Shown here piece after piece: positions 22,999 through 33,794 of a stretch of 64,000 bases of DNA (positions are counted from its first letter, which is position 1; each line of letters starts with the position of its first letter). Source of the DNA: Ampelocalamus luodianensis (lineage: Eukaryota; Streptophyta; Magnoliopsida; Poales; Poaceae); assembly GCA_036346255.1 (NCBI GenBank), contig CM070639.1, positions 34,192,165 through 34,256,164 on the forward strand. Direction: 5' to 3'. The translations under genes were made by a program, and so were the position numbers. The notes under the pieces were generated by a model. That model searched no databases and was not told the origin of the DNA. It was given only the letters and a program-made list of their open reading frames with translations.

Positions 22999-24387
22999 AG
23001 GCAAATTAGTTCAGTAGCACTCCTATAGTCGGTATTTAGATAAATAACATCCAAATTGAGCTCAACTGTGAAATAACATCACGAACAACTGAAATTCTTG
23101 AAAATAACACTACTGTCACTCTGACAGCCATTAGTGGGTAAAAAGACTCATTTGCCCTCATTCTCTTTCCTTTTTATTTCCTTTTCGGTTATGAGGGAGT
23201 AGGGCCGGAGTTCAAGGCAGTGAGGGCTGGCAGCGGTGCGAGGTTTCGGGTGGTGGCGGCGCTTGACGATCCATCACGAAGAGCACCAGCAGCAGACGAT
23301 CCCTAACGGTGACCAGATGTGGCCCAAAATGCCACATGTTGAATGTGGTGGCATCCGGAGACTAGCGGTGGGCAGCATATGGACGGTCTAGTTCGGAGGG
23401 TCGGTGTTGAGGAGGAACTCCAGTAGTTGCGTGCGGTCGGTCAAACTAAGGATGTGCCGTGGAATTCGAGAACGACCGTGACGAATGAGGCGATGCGGGG
23501 GGAGGTTGTGTTTGGTCTAGTTAGGCGGCCGTTGGGGTTTGGGGACTCAGAGAAGGGGAGCGACAAGAAGGCGTGATTGGAGTGGAAGAAGAGGAGGTTG
23601 GAGGGCGCGGGCCGCGCGACGGATGCAATATCATCTTCGAGGCCGACGACTTCTTTCTTTTCTTCTCTCCTTGCACCATAGGGAGTGGTGGTTCCACGGA
23701 GGCTCACGGAGTGCCGCGGCAGGCGATGTGGGTGAAGAAGTGGCTTAGCCGCCGAATCTGTGCGATGTTGTGCCCAAGAAGTGGCGGGCGTGGTTAAGGG
23801 GAGACTAACGATTGCTCTCTCGCCATCCCAGTCTCCTCCCTTGTCATCGTCTCCTCTCTTCGGTCGACCCTCACCCTCGGTCTTCACTCCTAATGCCTTC
23901 ACATGCCATGCAACATTCCTGTGTGCCGCCCCCCAGTTCTCCTCTCGCTGGCAACGATACGAGAGCGAGGGAAGGGGTGAGGATGGAGAGAGAGGAGAGA
24001 AGGCTCACAGGCGGCCTAGTGGTAGGCAAAGTGCGGGGACGGGAGTGGGAGAGTGCCGCGCTCGACACCGGTGAGGGTGTAGATGAAGTGTACGTCATCA
24101 AAGGGGCCGTACCATGGCCTGCTTCCCCGTCGGCACCAGCGTCCTCGAGCTCAGCTCCACCGAGGTCAACTTCCATACCGCCGAGTGTAGGAGTAGAGGG
24201 CGGGCTAAAACGGGCATTAAAATTATACTATCACATTATACATTCTTGCTGTTAAAGATAGATGGAAAGATGGTAGTGCTATTTTCAAGATTTTCAGTTG
24301 TTCGTGGTGTTATTTTGCAGCTGAGCACGATTTGGATGTTATTTATCTGAATACCAACTATTGGAGTGCTACTAAGCTAATTACCCC
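22999..24387. mobile_element. Mutator-like element with long TIRs and GC-rich cargo
   Basis: The first 110 or so bases (AAATTAGTTCAGTAGCACTC onward) are inverted at the right end (24275-24387) with about 85-90% identity by eye. Flanking 9-mers TATACTTTC (22990-22998) and TATACTTAT (24388-24396) match at 7 of 9 positions, fitting the 9-bp duplication made by MULEs. The interior (about 23150-24200) is much more GC-rich than the flanks, carries no transposase, and has several overlapping ORFs on both strands, none of which I recognise. A Pack-MULE with captured gene fragments is the likeliest reading. Confidence 0.65.
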
Positions 24388-24396
24388 TATACTTAT

Positions 24397-25340
24397 TGCA
24401 TATAGAACATGCTCCTCACGAAAAATGAAACTTTTCACATTTTAGAAAATGGAGCTTTGAACTATTGATTTGTGGCACAACATGTATAAAATCTTACAAA
24501 AAAAAACAATTTCTTATAGTAAACCTACTTATGTTATTTTCGTACTATCAGGAAAATATTTAAGAAAATGTCAACGGTGACCACACACTTCAATGATGAC
24601 GAGAGTTTATGAAGAGAGGAAATAAATAGTGCGTAACAAATAATCATATATAGCAATATTTTATATTATTAAGGAGAAAAGAAACATGTATATGATAAAC
24701 TCGTAATTGGCAACAGAGGCAGAACTGGCCATCACAGTTTCACACCCGCACCATAATATGGAAACGCATCCTATCACGGATGAACAGTGCTGTGACATTG
24801 CGTACGGACCGTCGGATTGAAAACGAGAGGTTGAGATCGAGGCATGCCCTGTCCTTGAACACGGTAGTAAAACACTGTAGTGAAAGCACCGTAGCATGTG
24901 CATTGTTTATGGCATCGCATCTTGTCAGAGATTAATCTGATCGCTCTTTCCAAATCGACGGCCGGATATACCGAATGTTATGGTATTGTTCATCCGTAAC
25001 ATTGCTATTCAGGGGATGCGATTCCCCGTAATATGCTGCCTTGTAGGTGCCTAACTGTCAGGTAGGGAACGTTAAAGAATTTTGTAATTTTGTGAGGGTT
25101 TGCATGATATTCATAAGGAATCCAAGGTCCAAGCTGCGAAGAATAGCTAACGAAAATAAGGTTTGCTAGGGAGTACTTGAGTGTTTTTTGGGTTTACGAG
25201 TACTTGAGTTTTTTTATTTATACTATGCTTGATGATATCTTATTAGAGGAAAGTCTAAAGTGAACTCATGTATTGAATTTAAATCTAAGAATTAAAATTT
25301 TAATTACTAGAAGATAGACACCACCAACGAAAACAGGGTT
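24397..25340. other. Upstream region of the uncharacterised gene
   Basis: AT-rich sequence with a GC-richer patch at 24700-25060. I see no gene and no clear element borders. The right part should contain the promoter of the gene that follows; TTTTAAATAGG near 25341-25351 is a TATA-like candidate. Confidence 0.35.
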
Positions 25341-25369
25341 TTAAATAGGGAAACCACTTCACAGAAGAG

Positions 25370-27064
25370 GGGGTGAAAACTGAAAGGAGGGACAGAGGCG
25401 GAAAGGTTCCTCCAAAATTCCAGATTCAGGTAGCAATTCTTCTCTCCTCCTTTCTTCTTCGAATCTTCTACTGATCTGTGTTCCTTGGTTGTTTACTCAG
25501 TTTATTTCTTTGCCCTTTTTTTGGGTGAAAATTTACTCTGTTTCAAGGAAAAGATGTGTTCTTGGAGCAATTTCCTTTGGGATTTTCTTTCTTTTTCCCT
25601 TGCCTTTTCTCGATTCCTGGAGGTATATTGTTTTCTTGATTCATGCTGAAATCGAAGGAGCTGCATGTCGAGTTCTTGAATCCTATTTGAACATTTATAG
25701 GTTCTGTAAATAGATATCCCCTCTTTTCTTTCTTTCAGTTCGAACTAATTCTGTTGATTTGATTAGTAATAAAGGAAAATAGGCTTACAACTATGTTTGT
25801 TAGACTAAGAGAATCAACTCTAATTTATGTTCGAGAGGTTAGCGGCAATGCCAACAGTTTCTGCTTGCGGGTGATAACTCTGAATTTATAGGCGATTTTT
25901 GGGTGACAAAATTTTACTTCGATATCGGCAATTCTAAATAAATTGCTTCCTGAGTTACCATGAGAGTAAGATTGGTTTGCTATTTAATTATATTATTCAC
26001 TGAAAAATCACTTTTATAAACTTTGAGCTCTACTGTGTAATTTCCAAATGTTTACAATGTTTGATGTCTGTGCTTGTTAGTGTAGCAGTATATAGAAAAT
26101 TTTATATGCAGGGAGCATGGTGTCAACATTTACATTTAAAATGGGCATAGAAATTTTTTGTGCATATCACTATCTCACCTTCCATACTCTGACCTTTTCT
26201 GAATCCACATTGCAAGACTGTCATCGTGTGAATGGACTTGTTTGCTTGAAATATTGCAAGAAGTGATGACACAAGGCATACGAGTAATATGACTATCTCC
26301 TTGACCAGAGCCTCAGGTTGAATTTAGTGGTCCATTGTTGGATTTCGTTTTCCACAACTGAATCTGACTAATAAAAAATTAACATTGTTTTGCTTCTTTG
26401 TTGGGGGTATTTGTATTTGTTTATGGAAATATATGAAAACAACATCCATACACTTTTGGCTCATTTGCATGGATTAGGTAGTTGTTACGGTACTTCATAT
26501 AAATGGGAGTAGGGTCCTTCTCTTTATAAAAGCCAACTTGTAGCCGAAGTGGATAAAAAAAGTGATGTTTTTGGAAATGGAGCAGATAGGAAATCCTGGT
26601 CAATTTTTAGCAAAGTCGCTTTTGAATAACAACTACACAGTTGGACTTTCTCTAGAATAGTTTTCAGAGTATTCAATTATAAAACAGAATTAATTATATT
26701 ACGCACTATTTTAGTCACTTATTTATCATATCAGTATATACTTTTTTTTACTTCCCATCCGGTTCATTTGCTGCAATCAATTGCTTGTGTAACATCGACA
26801 TCTCAATGGTGACGGGTGCTTCTTTCATATATTTAAGATGTGATTTCTGACATGTTTGCTTCTGTTTATCCACAATACCTTATTCTACCTGGAGCTGTCA
26901 TAAATATCCTAGCTGGCTTCTTCATGCACAAGCTATCATTTTTCTTCCTGTTTTACTCGTAAAACTCAGTTTGTTATTGTCTTGGCTGATTGCCCAGTAA
27001 CAATTCTTTTTTTTTAACCAATACTAGGTAAAACCGAGCTGAAGGTAGTAGAAAACAAAGTGCT
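25370..27064 (+). other. Predicted 5' UTR exon and intron of the uncharacterised gene
   Basis: A leader of roughly 60 bases ends at a good donor (ATTCAG followed by GTAGCAA, 25429/25430). A T-rich acceptor (ACTAG at 27023-27027) begins the coding exon, 37 bases before the ATG at 27065. The intron of about 1.6 kb has no supported ORF. An intron in the 5' UTR is common in plants; no transcript evidence is available here. Confidence 0.5.
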
Positions 27065-28333
27065 ATGGAAGATCGCAAGGAAGATAAAGATGTTCGCAGA
27101 AAGGACAGATTTACAATGTTAGTGATTGAAGATAATGTTTTTGAGGAGCCGATTAGCGAAGTAAAAAATTCATGTGTTGGTAGTGATTTCACAAGTCTGT
27201 CTATAAAGAGTAACCCTTCTTCGACCCCTGATTGTGAAAGTTCTGAATTCGACTGCAACATGACTTCCCTTCATGATCAGTTCCTAACACACTTATCATT
27301 ATCTAGCTCCAACAACGTGCACCTGAACATGAAGGAGGTTGCTACTACTGCAGGTTATGTCAAGGAGGTTCCATCAGCCGTACTTAATTTACCATTGAAG
27401 TGTGTTAAGGAGGATGTTACTGAGGAGGAGGTAATGGAATGGAGGCTTGAAATGAATGATTTCCCCTTTATGCTCTCAGAGTCTGGTGATTCTTCATACG
27501 CTAGCTCTGTCAGCGAGCAGTCATCTGTAATCAGCAGCCCATGTACGTCATTCACAGTACATTCAGATACTCAGTCTGAAGATCTTGACAGAACAGATAT
27601 TTGGGTCCCTTCCTTTGATCTTGATGAGGAGGACTCTGCCTTGCTTCATGACAAGGAGCAATTTCTGGATATTTTTAGTTCCGACTTCCCCAGCCCTTCT
27701 TTCAGTGCAGTGAAAAGCCTCCAAATTGGTCCTTCCAGTTCCAGTCCGGCAGCATTACATAGGAAAGAAGCCAATGGCTCTGATGAGCCAATATTTTGGC
27801 CATTTGAACGCACTTCCTATAGCAGTCCTGAATTTGATAAATTTCTGAGTGTATCACCGCGTAGAAATACAATGGATATTGGGTTTGCTGAAATTCGCCA
27901 GTTAAATCCAATCATGCAGAGGCTCCACAAGAACAAACTACCTTCATCTAAGAAGAGCATCGAACCACACCGTGGAAATGTCAGTTTGGGTGCAAAAGGA
28001 ACCAAAATCTCACAAGATAAGGTTCAGAAGGCTGCTGCAGTTCCCTCCAGGCTGAGCAGAACAACAGAAGCTTCCTCCAAGCACCAGCCATTGAGCAACA
28101 GTGAGAAAAGAAGGCCACCACACATGAGAATTGCTGCTCCGAGAAAGGGCAGCTCTCCGCAGTTGCAGGCAGATCAGTATCTTCAAGAGGTTGAAGCAGG
28201 TGATCTCCAAAACCTAGCTGATAACAAGATTCTGATTGAGGAGTTCATTGGGTTAGACGCTTTCGATGGACATGAAGGTATCAGTTCAGATTCGTTGAAC
28301 TGCCATTTTAGTCTTTGCTTATCACCAAGATAG
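27065..28333 (+). CDS. Uncharacterised plant protein, 422 aa, mostly disordered
   Basis: An intact 422-codon ORF starts MEDRKEDKDVRRKDRFTMLV and ends CHFSLCLSPR. The N-terminus is charged. The middle (about residues 130-260) is rich in Ser, Asp and Glu, with a serine-dense stretch SGDSSYASSVSEQSSV. The C-terminal third is basic and Lys/Arg/Ser-rich (about 300-370) and ends with an acidic helix-like segment LIEEFIGLDAFDGHEG. I see no transmembrane segment, signal peptide or known catalytic domain. The composition suggests a regulatory or scaffold protein, but I assign no function. A GAAG/GTATCA sequence after GHEG could be a donor, so the last 17 residues may be replaced by splicing. The E2 element sits 175 bp past the stop. 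Confidence 0.75.
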   Translation: MEDRKEDKDVRRKDRFTMLVIEDNVFEEPISEVKNSCVGSDFTSLSIKSNPSSTPDCESSEFDCNMTSLHDQFLTHLSLSSSNNVHLNMKEVATTAGYVKEVPSAVLNLPLKCVKEDVTEEEVMEWRLEMNDFPFMLSESGDSSYASSVSEQSSVISSPCTSFTVHSDTQSEDLDRTDIWVPSFDLDEEDSALLHDKEQFLDIFSSDFPSPSFSAVKSLQIGPSSSSPAALHRKEANGSDEPIFWPFERTSYSSPEFDKFLSVSPRRNTMDIGFAEIRQLNPIMQRLHKNKLPSSKKSIEPHRGNVSLGAKGTKISQDKVQKAAAVPSRLSRTTEASSKHQPLSNSEKRRPPHMRIAAPRKGSSPQLQADQYLQEVEAGDLQNLADNKILIEEFIGLDAFDGHEGISSDSLNCHFSLCLSPR

Positions 28334-28507
28334 TCAGTCAGCTTGTACAATCAGCATATTGTTTGGATGCAATCAACAGCCTGTTGTACCGTGCCGCTTT
28401 ACGTTATGTTTTCAAGCATCTGTAGAGTGACATTGCTTTGAGGTAAAGGCAAGTTTTTGTGCACTGGCTGATAGAATTTTACCACCGGGAGTTCCCAACC
28501 GGCTACC
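28334..28507 (+). other. Presumed 3' UTR, interrupted by E2
   Basis: These 174 bases follow the stop codon and end at CTACC, the left target duplication of E2. Sequence right of E2 (48871 onward) is the natural continuation. Whether transcripts end before, inside or beyond E2 cannot be seen. Confidence 0.5.
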
Positions 28508-31500
28508 TGTAACGCCCTTTTCTTCCTCCTTGCATCGCCGCTGTGCCCCTCTCTTCCCTCTGCCGCCCTTAGCCCGGCTCTCCCCTCCTCTTGTCTTCTT
28601 CCTCTTGGCCTCCTCTGCCCGAGCCGTCCTCTTCTCTCCTCTAGTGTGCACGCCACCGCCAAGCCCCTCTCCCTCGCATGCTCTGACGCCGCCTGTCACC
28701 ACCCTCTGCACCACTGCCTCTGCCCGAGCCCCTCTCTCTCCCTCGCGTGCTCTGCTGCGCCACCTGCCCTCGGCGCATGCCACCTCCTCCTTCCTCCGGC
28801 CGGGTCACGCCCGTGGAACCCCGCACGCACGCACGCCACCTCCTGGCACCCTGTGCCGCCTCTGCACCGCCTCTTGCCCGCCTACTCCCTGCCGCCTCAC
28901 CTACCTCTCGACGGGTCGCCTCCATGCACAGAGGAGCGCCCTGGCGCCATCATCACTCGTGTGCCGCCCGCATGCCCCCTTTTTGACGCGCACGCTCACC
29001 CGGAGCCCCCCTCCTCCGAGCCTCCCCGCTCCTCCCCTCAGCCTATAAAGCCCCGGTGCCCTCCCTTCCTCTCCCCCACCCCCCCTTCTTCCCCAAGCAA
29101 GAACCACAGAGGAAGAAGAGCAAGAAAAGAAGAAGAAGAAGAAGAAGAAGAAGAGAGGCCGGAGCCTTACCTTCGCCGCCGTCGCCGCTCGGTGAGCCTC
29201 GCCGCCGCACCCCGAGCTCCCACTCCTCCCCGACGCCGTCACCCGCCGCCGCCGCCGCCGCCCCGAGCTCTCTCTCCTCCCCGCGCCGCGCCTTTCTTTC
29301 TCTCCTCTCTCGCCGCCTCGCGCCGCCTCCCTCCCTCTCCTCACCCGCGCGGCTTTAGGCGCCTGCCCCCTCAGGCCGCGCCGCGTGTCGCTGCTGTTGC
29401 CACGCCGTGGGCCGGGCCGTTTCTTGGCCTTGGGCCACAAGCGTTTTTCTTTTTTGTTTGATTTTTCTTTTCCTTTTTTGTTTTATTTCAAAAGAAAGGC
29501 TTCAAAAATTCATATCTCCATCTTTCTAGCTCCAAAAATTGTGAAACTTGTTTCTAAAAATTTGTAAATTCAAGATCTTGCTAATGGCATAGGTCTTGTT
29601 CAATTTGGAGTTTATTTGTGTATTCATGTGTATTTACTTGCTCTCTTTGCCGTTGTGCCTTTTTCTGGTATTTCACTCTATTAGGATTTGAAGACGCCAG
29701 ATATCTCCAAGTTGATCAAGAACAAGGCTATCAAGATCCTCTTTCCTTCACCCAAGGCAAGTCAATACTTTGATCATATTGAGCCTACATTTTATGTAAA
29801 TTATGTTCTTTTAAAAATAGAAAATTGCATGCTTTAATTCCTTAATCAAATGTATGTTAAAGCTTAAGGTAGTTAAATACCCATTTGATGATTAATTAAT
29901 TATTATGTCATCCTTGACAATTTGAATCCAATAATCCTTGTCACCCTAGTAACTATATGGTAATACTAGCTATAGGTTGTACTTAAGCGACATGTTAGCC
30001 TTGCTTAAGTACCAGGACATTAAACTGTCTCAATCATCATCTCTTCAAACATAAAAATGAATTTAGGCAGTCATTGTGGGTGAATGACTGAGATGGTTGA
30101 GTTGTTGTATTTTTACTCCTCAAAAACCCTAATAACTTGCTGTTACTGTCTGGGCGGACAGTGTAATGGATAGTATGTTGATGGGTGCTAATGCAGCCCA
30201 AAGAATGTTGATGGGTGAAATGATCCGCCTAGACAACCCTAAGGACTTAATCTTGTCATGACCTCCCGTGTAAAACAACTACAACCACAAGTCTGCAAAC
30301 TGCAACTTGGCTTAGTAGATTTATCGAACCTTGAAAGTTAGTCTCACGGAAGGAATAATAATGGGTGCAAGTGTGAGCTTGATCACGTTTGAATGGGACA
30401 TCGATGGTGAAGTGCTTTCTACGACAAGATGTAGGGGGTGACATCCCGCACAAACATATGGGTGTAACCCCATATAGGTGAGATGACAGAAGGGGCGAGA
30501 TATTTTGAAAGGTTACTGTGACGGTCGCTCAACTACATGGCTAAGAAATCATATGGGGTAATGAGTATGACTATTTTTTGTGGGTAAAGTGTACATCCTC
30601 TGTAGAGTCTAAACTGTTTAAACAGCCGCGCCTACGGTCAAAAGCGGATATGGGAATCTTTACTCGAGTTAGTTCTATTTCAAAAATCTTTGTGGGTGGG
30701 ATGAAAAGTGTGGTGGGCTTACCTAGCCCTGAGATTGGATTTTCCCTCAGTGTTTGAACTCAGTGATGTTAGTAATTGGGGATGGACCCAATAAAAAAGA
30801 AGCATAAGGTAGAGTTCCAATGGAGGAAACTCTGCTGTTATCAAATATTGCACAATAACTCTCTTTAACAAAATGCAATTTGGTTAAAATGCTAAGTGAT
30901 AGGAATTTATAATTACGGTAATTGAAAACATTGCTTTAGCAAATAAAAGAACCTGAGCCACCCTTGCTATGCCTTGCATGTATATTATTGCATTGTGTAT
31001 TGACTCGCGAGCACGAAAGTTGTGCTCATTCTCGCTCTCTCCCCCAAAACTCTCAGAAGCATCCTGGAGATTACGACTACTATGAGGATCCAGAAGTTGG
31101 AGGCCCAGGAGATAATGAAGTGTAGTGTAGTCTTTAGCTGTTCTAGTCTCGCCTCAGTCCAGCTGACTCCGTCGGTGCTTGCGTGCATCCTATATTATCT
31201 GAGTTTTCGGGTAATAACAGACACACACGGGTTTCCCCAGTCGCTTGCTTGTGGAGAGATGTGCTATCACCCTTTTGCTTTCGCTGTAGTTCCGCTGTCT
31301 TTTGTAATGTAAACAATTTGTCCTGTTCGGCCCTTATTGTAAAACTCGACCCGACGCGGTCTTTGTAAACTATGTTGTGCTAATTAATGAATGGTATGGT
31401 TTTACGCTATGTATGAGTTGATTCAGTGATGTATCTGTGAGTACTATCTACTGATTCAAGGAATAGCATAGTATTTTCACAGAGGATTCTGGATTACGAA

Positions 31501-31514
31501 ATCCGGGTCCGACA
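28508..31514 (+). repeat. E2 5' LTR
   Basis: The 3007-bp LTR starts TGTAACGCCC and ends GGGTCCGACA. A TATA box (TATAAAG) lies at 29044-29050, followed within about 100 bp by a GAA-rich purine stretch (29108-29155) and CG-rich leader up to 29440. The downstream AT-rich part holds serial hairpins. Many overlapping ORFs in 28412-29461 on both strands come from GC-rich composition and are not genes. Confidence 0.9.
29979..30625 (+). other. Serial stem-loops in the E2 LTR leader
   Basis: Stems seen: GTACTTAAGC with GCTTAAGTAC (29979-30012, 14-nt loop), CAGTCATT with AATGACTG (30068-30090), ACTGTC with GACAGT (30145-30162), ATATGGG with CCCATAT (30456-30475) and the 12-bp palindrome CTGTTTAAACAG (30614-30625). 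The palindrome holds the place that CTATTCGAATAG holds in the solo LTR and in E3. Confidence 0.55.
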
Positions 31515-31518
31515 GAGC

Positions 31519-31530
31519 TGGTATGAAAGC
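31519..31530 (+). promoter_or_regulatory. E2 primer-binding site (initiator tRNA-Met type)
   Basis: TGGTATGAAAGC begins four bases after the LTR end. It differs at two of twelve positions from the consensus TGGTATCAGAGC. Confidence 0.7.
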
Positions 31531-31723
31531 ATACGACTGTAGGAGCCTTAGCTAGACTGGTTGAGCCTAAGGACTTGAGTCTTATTTTTGAAAACTAAGA
31601 AAAAGCTTTGGCAAAATGTAGCGTAATTATTGCTCCTTCTCATCACTCTTAGTTCTTTACTTACCTTGACTTCACTTGAGTTTTTACTCAGGTCTGACCC
31701 TCTTCCTCATATTTCAAAAATGT

Positions 31724-32119
31724 AGATGGTCGCACCGTCATCCGATGACCCATGGGACCATCACTCCAACGAATAAGATGAAGGCGAGTTCGTGGACATT
31801 CTCCGCCAACTCATGCAGCACCTGGATTATCGCCACAAGCCTATCTTTAGAGGTCGAAAGACCACCAGACCCTGGACCAAGAGTCGTGGACTATGGAGGT
31901 TTTCCTCTATGCTAGGGAGGGTGAGTTCATCGCTCACACCTTCAGACCCGCGATCCCCCAGAGCAGTTGTTCTGAAGCAGTCCAAGACGCAGCACGCTTC
32001 ACTTGCACCCGTCTGACTCAGATGCATGAGGACCTTCTGTTGGAATCACCCTTCCACTACTTTCAGCCTCTCCAAGAAGGAGAGTTCGGCCACGAGATCT
32101 TCATCGTCATGTTGGTGTA
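31724..32119 (+). pseudogene. Broken extra ORF between primer-binding site and gag in E2
   Basis: One frame starts MVAPSSDDPWDHHSNE, meets a TAA, and continues DEGEFVDILRQLMQHLDYRH through to SRGLW. It then passes by frameshift into a second frame reading MEVFLYAREGEFIAHTFRPA and on to QDAARFTCTRLTQMHEDLL and FHYFQPLQEGE before a TAG at 32117-32119. The codon-like content suggests a former protein-coding ORF ahead of gag. I cannot assign a function; it may be an element-specific accessory ORF or captured host sequence. Confidence 0.5.
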
Positions 32120-32419
32120 GTCTAGGATAGCTAGCAGTGCTTGCTAGGCAGTCTTTTGGTCTGCAAGCACCTGTTTCCTTCTTTTACCCCAGTCAGTAGA
32201 CGTTGTGTTTGTATCTTATGTCATGGCTTAGCCTAGCCTATATGCTATACTTCAGGAGTCATGTAACACTTGACCCCATTAATATAATGCAGCCGCTCTA
32301 GGCTTTGTATTGTAAATGTTTCGTTCTCTTTGCTGGTTTTGTTCTCTTCTGTGTGTGCTCCAGAGGGCCAGTAAACCCTCATGTACTCCCTCTAGTTCTA
32401 AGCCTCAGAGTTTCTTCAG

Positions 32420-33751
32420 ATGCCGCCAAGAAGAGTCGTTGCCCTAGTTCGTGGTGCCTATGCAACAGGCCAAGGAAGAGGCCATGGTCATGGTCGTGGT
32501 CGTGGCCAAGGTCTACCTCCTCCACCACCAGCAAACCCAACAATGGCTCAAGTCATGTTCCAGCAAACTCAGATTCTTCAGACCGTGCTAACCAATCAAC
32601 AGACTGGACCAGCCGGTCGCAACTCCAAGCTTGCAGACTTCCTCAGGACAAGACCTCTCACCTTTGCTGCAGCCAATGAACCCCTAGAAGCTGAAGATTG
32701 GCTCAGAGATACTGAGAAGAAGCTCCGTCTTGCCCGCTGCTCAAACGAAGACAAGGTGGATTTTGCCACCCATCAATTGAAAGGAGCCGCCGCTGCTTGG
32801 TGGGAAAACTACCTCGCTGCCCGAGGTGGCAACAGTTCAGAAGAAGTAGCAGAAGTCGTGGCATCTACGATTGGATACCCACAAGAGCCCGCTACCGTCG
32901 TCGCTGCCGCCGTAGAAGAAGTTACTGAAGTACAGCTTGAAGAAACTAAACCCGCATGGCAGTCAATTCCTTGGGCAGAATTCAAAGCTGCTTTCAGAAC
33001 CAACTTTGTGCCAGCCGGTACAATGAGATTGAAGAAGAACAAGTTCAGAGCTCTCAAGCAGGCTCAGATGTCAGTCAATGAATATCTAACAAAGTTTACC
33101 CAACTTGCCCGCTACGCCCCTAATGACGTAGCAGATGATGAGGAAAAGATTGATCGCTTCGTGGAAGGAATGCGCGAAGATATGAGAGGACAGCTCATCC
33201 TCCACGATTACTCCAGCTTCCAACAATTGATCAATAAAGCCCTCATCTGTGAAAATGAGAATAAAACTGTGGAGGTTAGCCACAAAAGGAAGATGGCATT
33301 TCAGAGGCCAAATGACAGCTTTTCGCAGAAGTCAGCTTTTTAGGGCAGCTCGTCTTACCGGCAGTTAGCCGCCCCATCACCAAGGATTCCAATTCAAAGT
33401 CCAACCTCCACTCCAGTCACAACCTCGTATCCCAGTGAGAATGTTTCCCGCGCTTCTCACTCCGCTGGACAACCTACAATAGTCAATCCGATAGCTCATC
33501 TTCGTTGTTTCAATTGTGGAGAAAATGGACACTTTGCTAGAAAGTGCCCTCAACCAGTCACCCCGAGGGAATACAACTTAAGAGCCACACCAGCTCGAGG
33601 CCCGTCTTCAGCTGCAAGCAAAAGTTATCAAGTCTCGCAGGCATCCAAAGCCGCTTCCACTCCAAGCCAAAGCCACAGCCAAGGCCATGTCAACCATGTC
33701 ATCGCTGCAGAAGCCCAAGTAGCGTTAGGATTAATGAGAGGTATGTTCTAG
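32420..33751 (+). pseudogene. gag: E2 gag polyprotein with one internal stop
   Basis: The frame starts MPPRRVVALVRGAYA and carries a Gly/His/Arg-rich N-terminus. The capsid-type retrotransposon gag region follows: ADFLRTRPLTF, EAEDWLRDTEKKL, ATHQLKGAAAAWWENY, and later FKAAFRTNFVP and NEYLTKFTQLARYAP. A TAG at 33341-33343 breaks it after 307 codons. The same frame then continues to 33751 and includes a CCHC zinc knuckle CFNCGENGHFARKC (33506-33547) for RNA binding. In autonomous relatives protease follows; here the frame ends and the purine tract comes 30 bases later. Without the single stop gag would be about 443 aa, so decay is recent. Confidence 0.88.
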
Positions 33752-33754
33752 CCT

Positions 33755-33792
33755 GAATCTCGGGGTCGAGATTCCGTTTAAGGGGGGTAGGA
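33755..33792 (+). promoter_or_regulatory. E2 hairpin plus polypurine tract
   Basis: GAATCTCGGGGTCGAGATTC (33755-33774) forms an 8-bp stem with a 4-nt loop. TTTAAGGGGGGTAGGA follows, and the 3' LTR begins at 33795. Confidence 0.8.
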
Positions 33793-33794
33793 CT

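Noticed and set aside
23441..23902. 153-codon minus-strand ORF
   Set aside because: It lies inside the MULE cargo among overlapping ORFs in other frames and has no recognisable family; captured fragments are likelier than a gene.
28412..29461. Long overlapping ORFs (up to 271 codons) rich in Pro, Ser and Arg
   Set aside because: They occur on both strands in GC-rich, stop-poor LTR sequence, have low-complexity composition, and recur with frameshifts in the other LTR copy (33778-34848).
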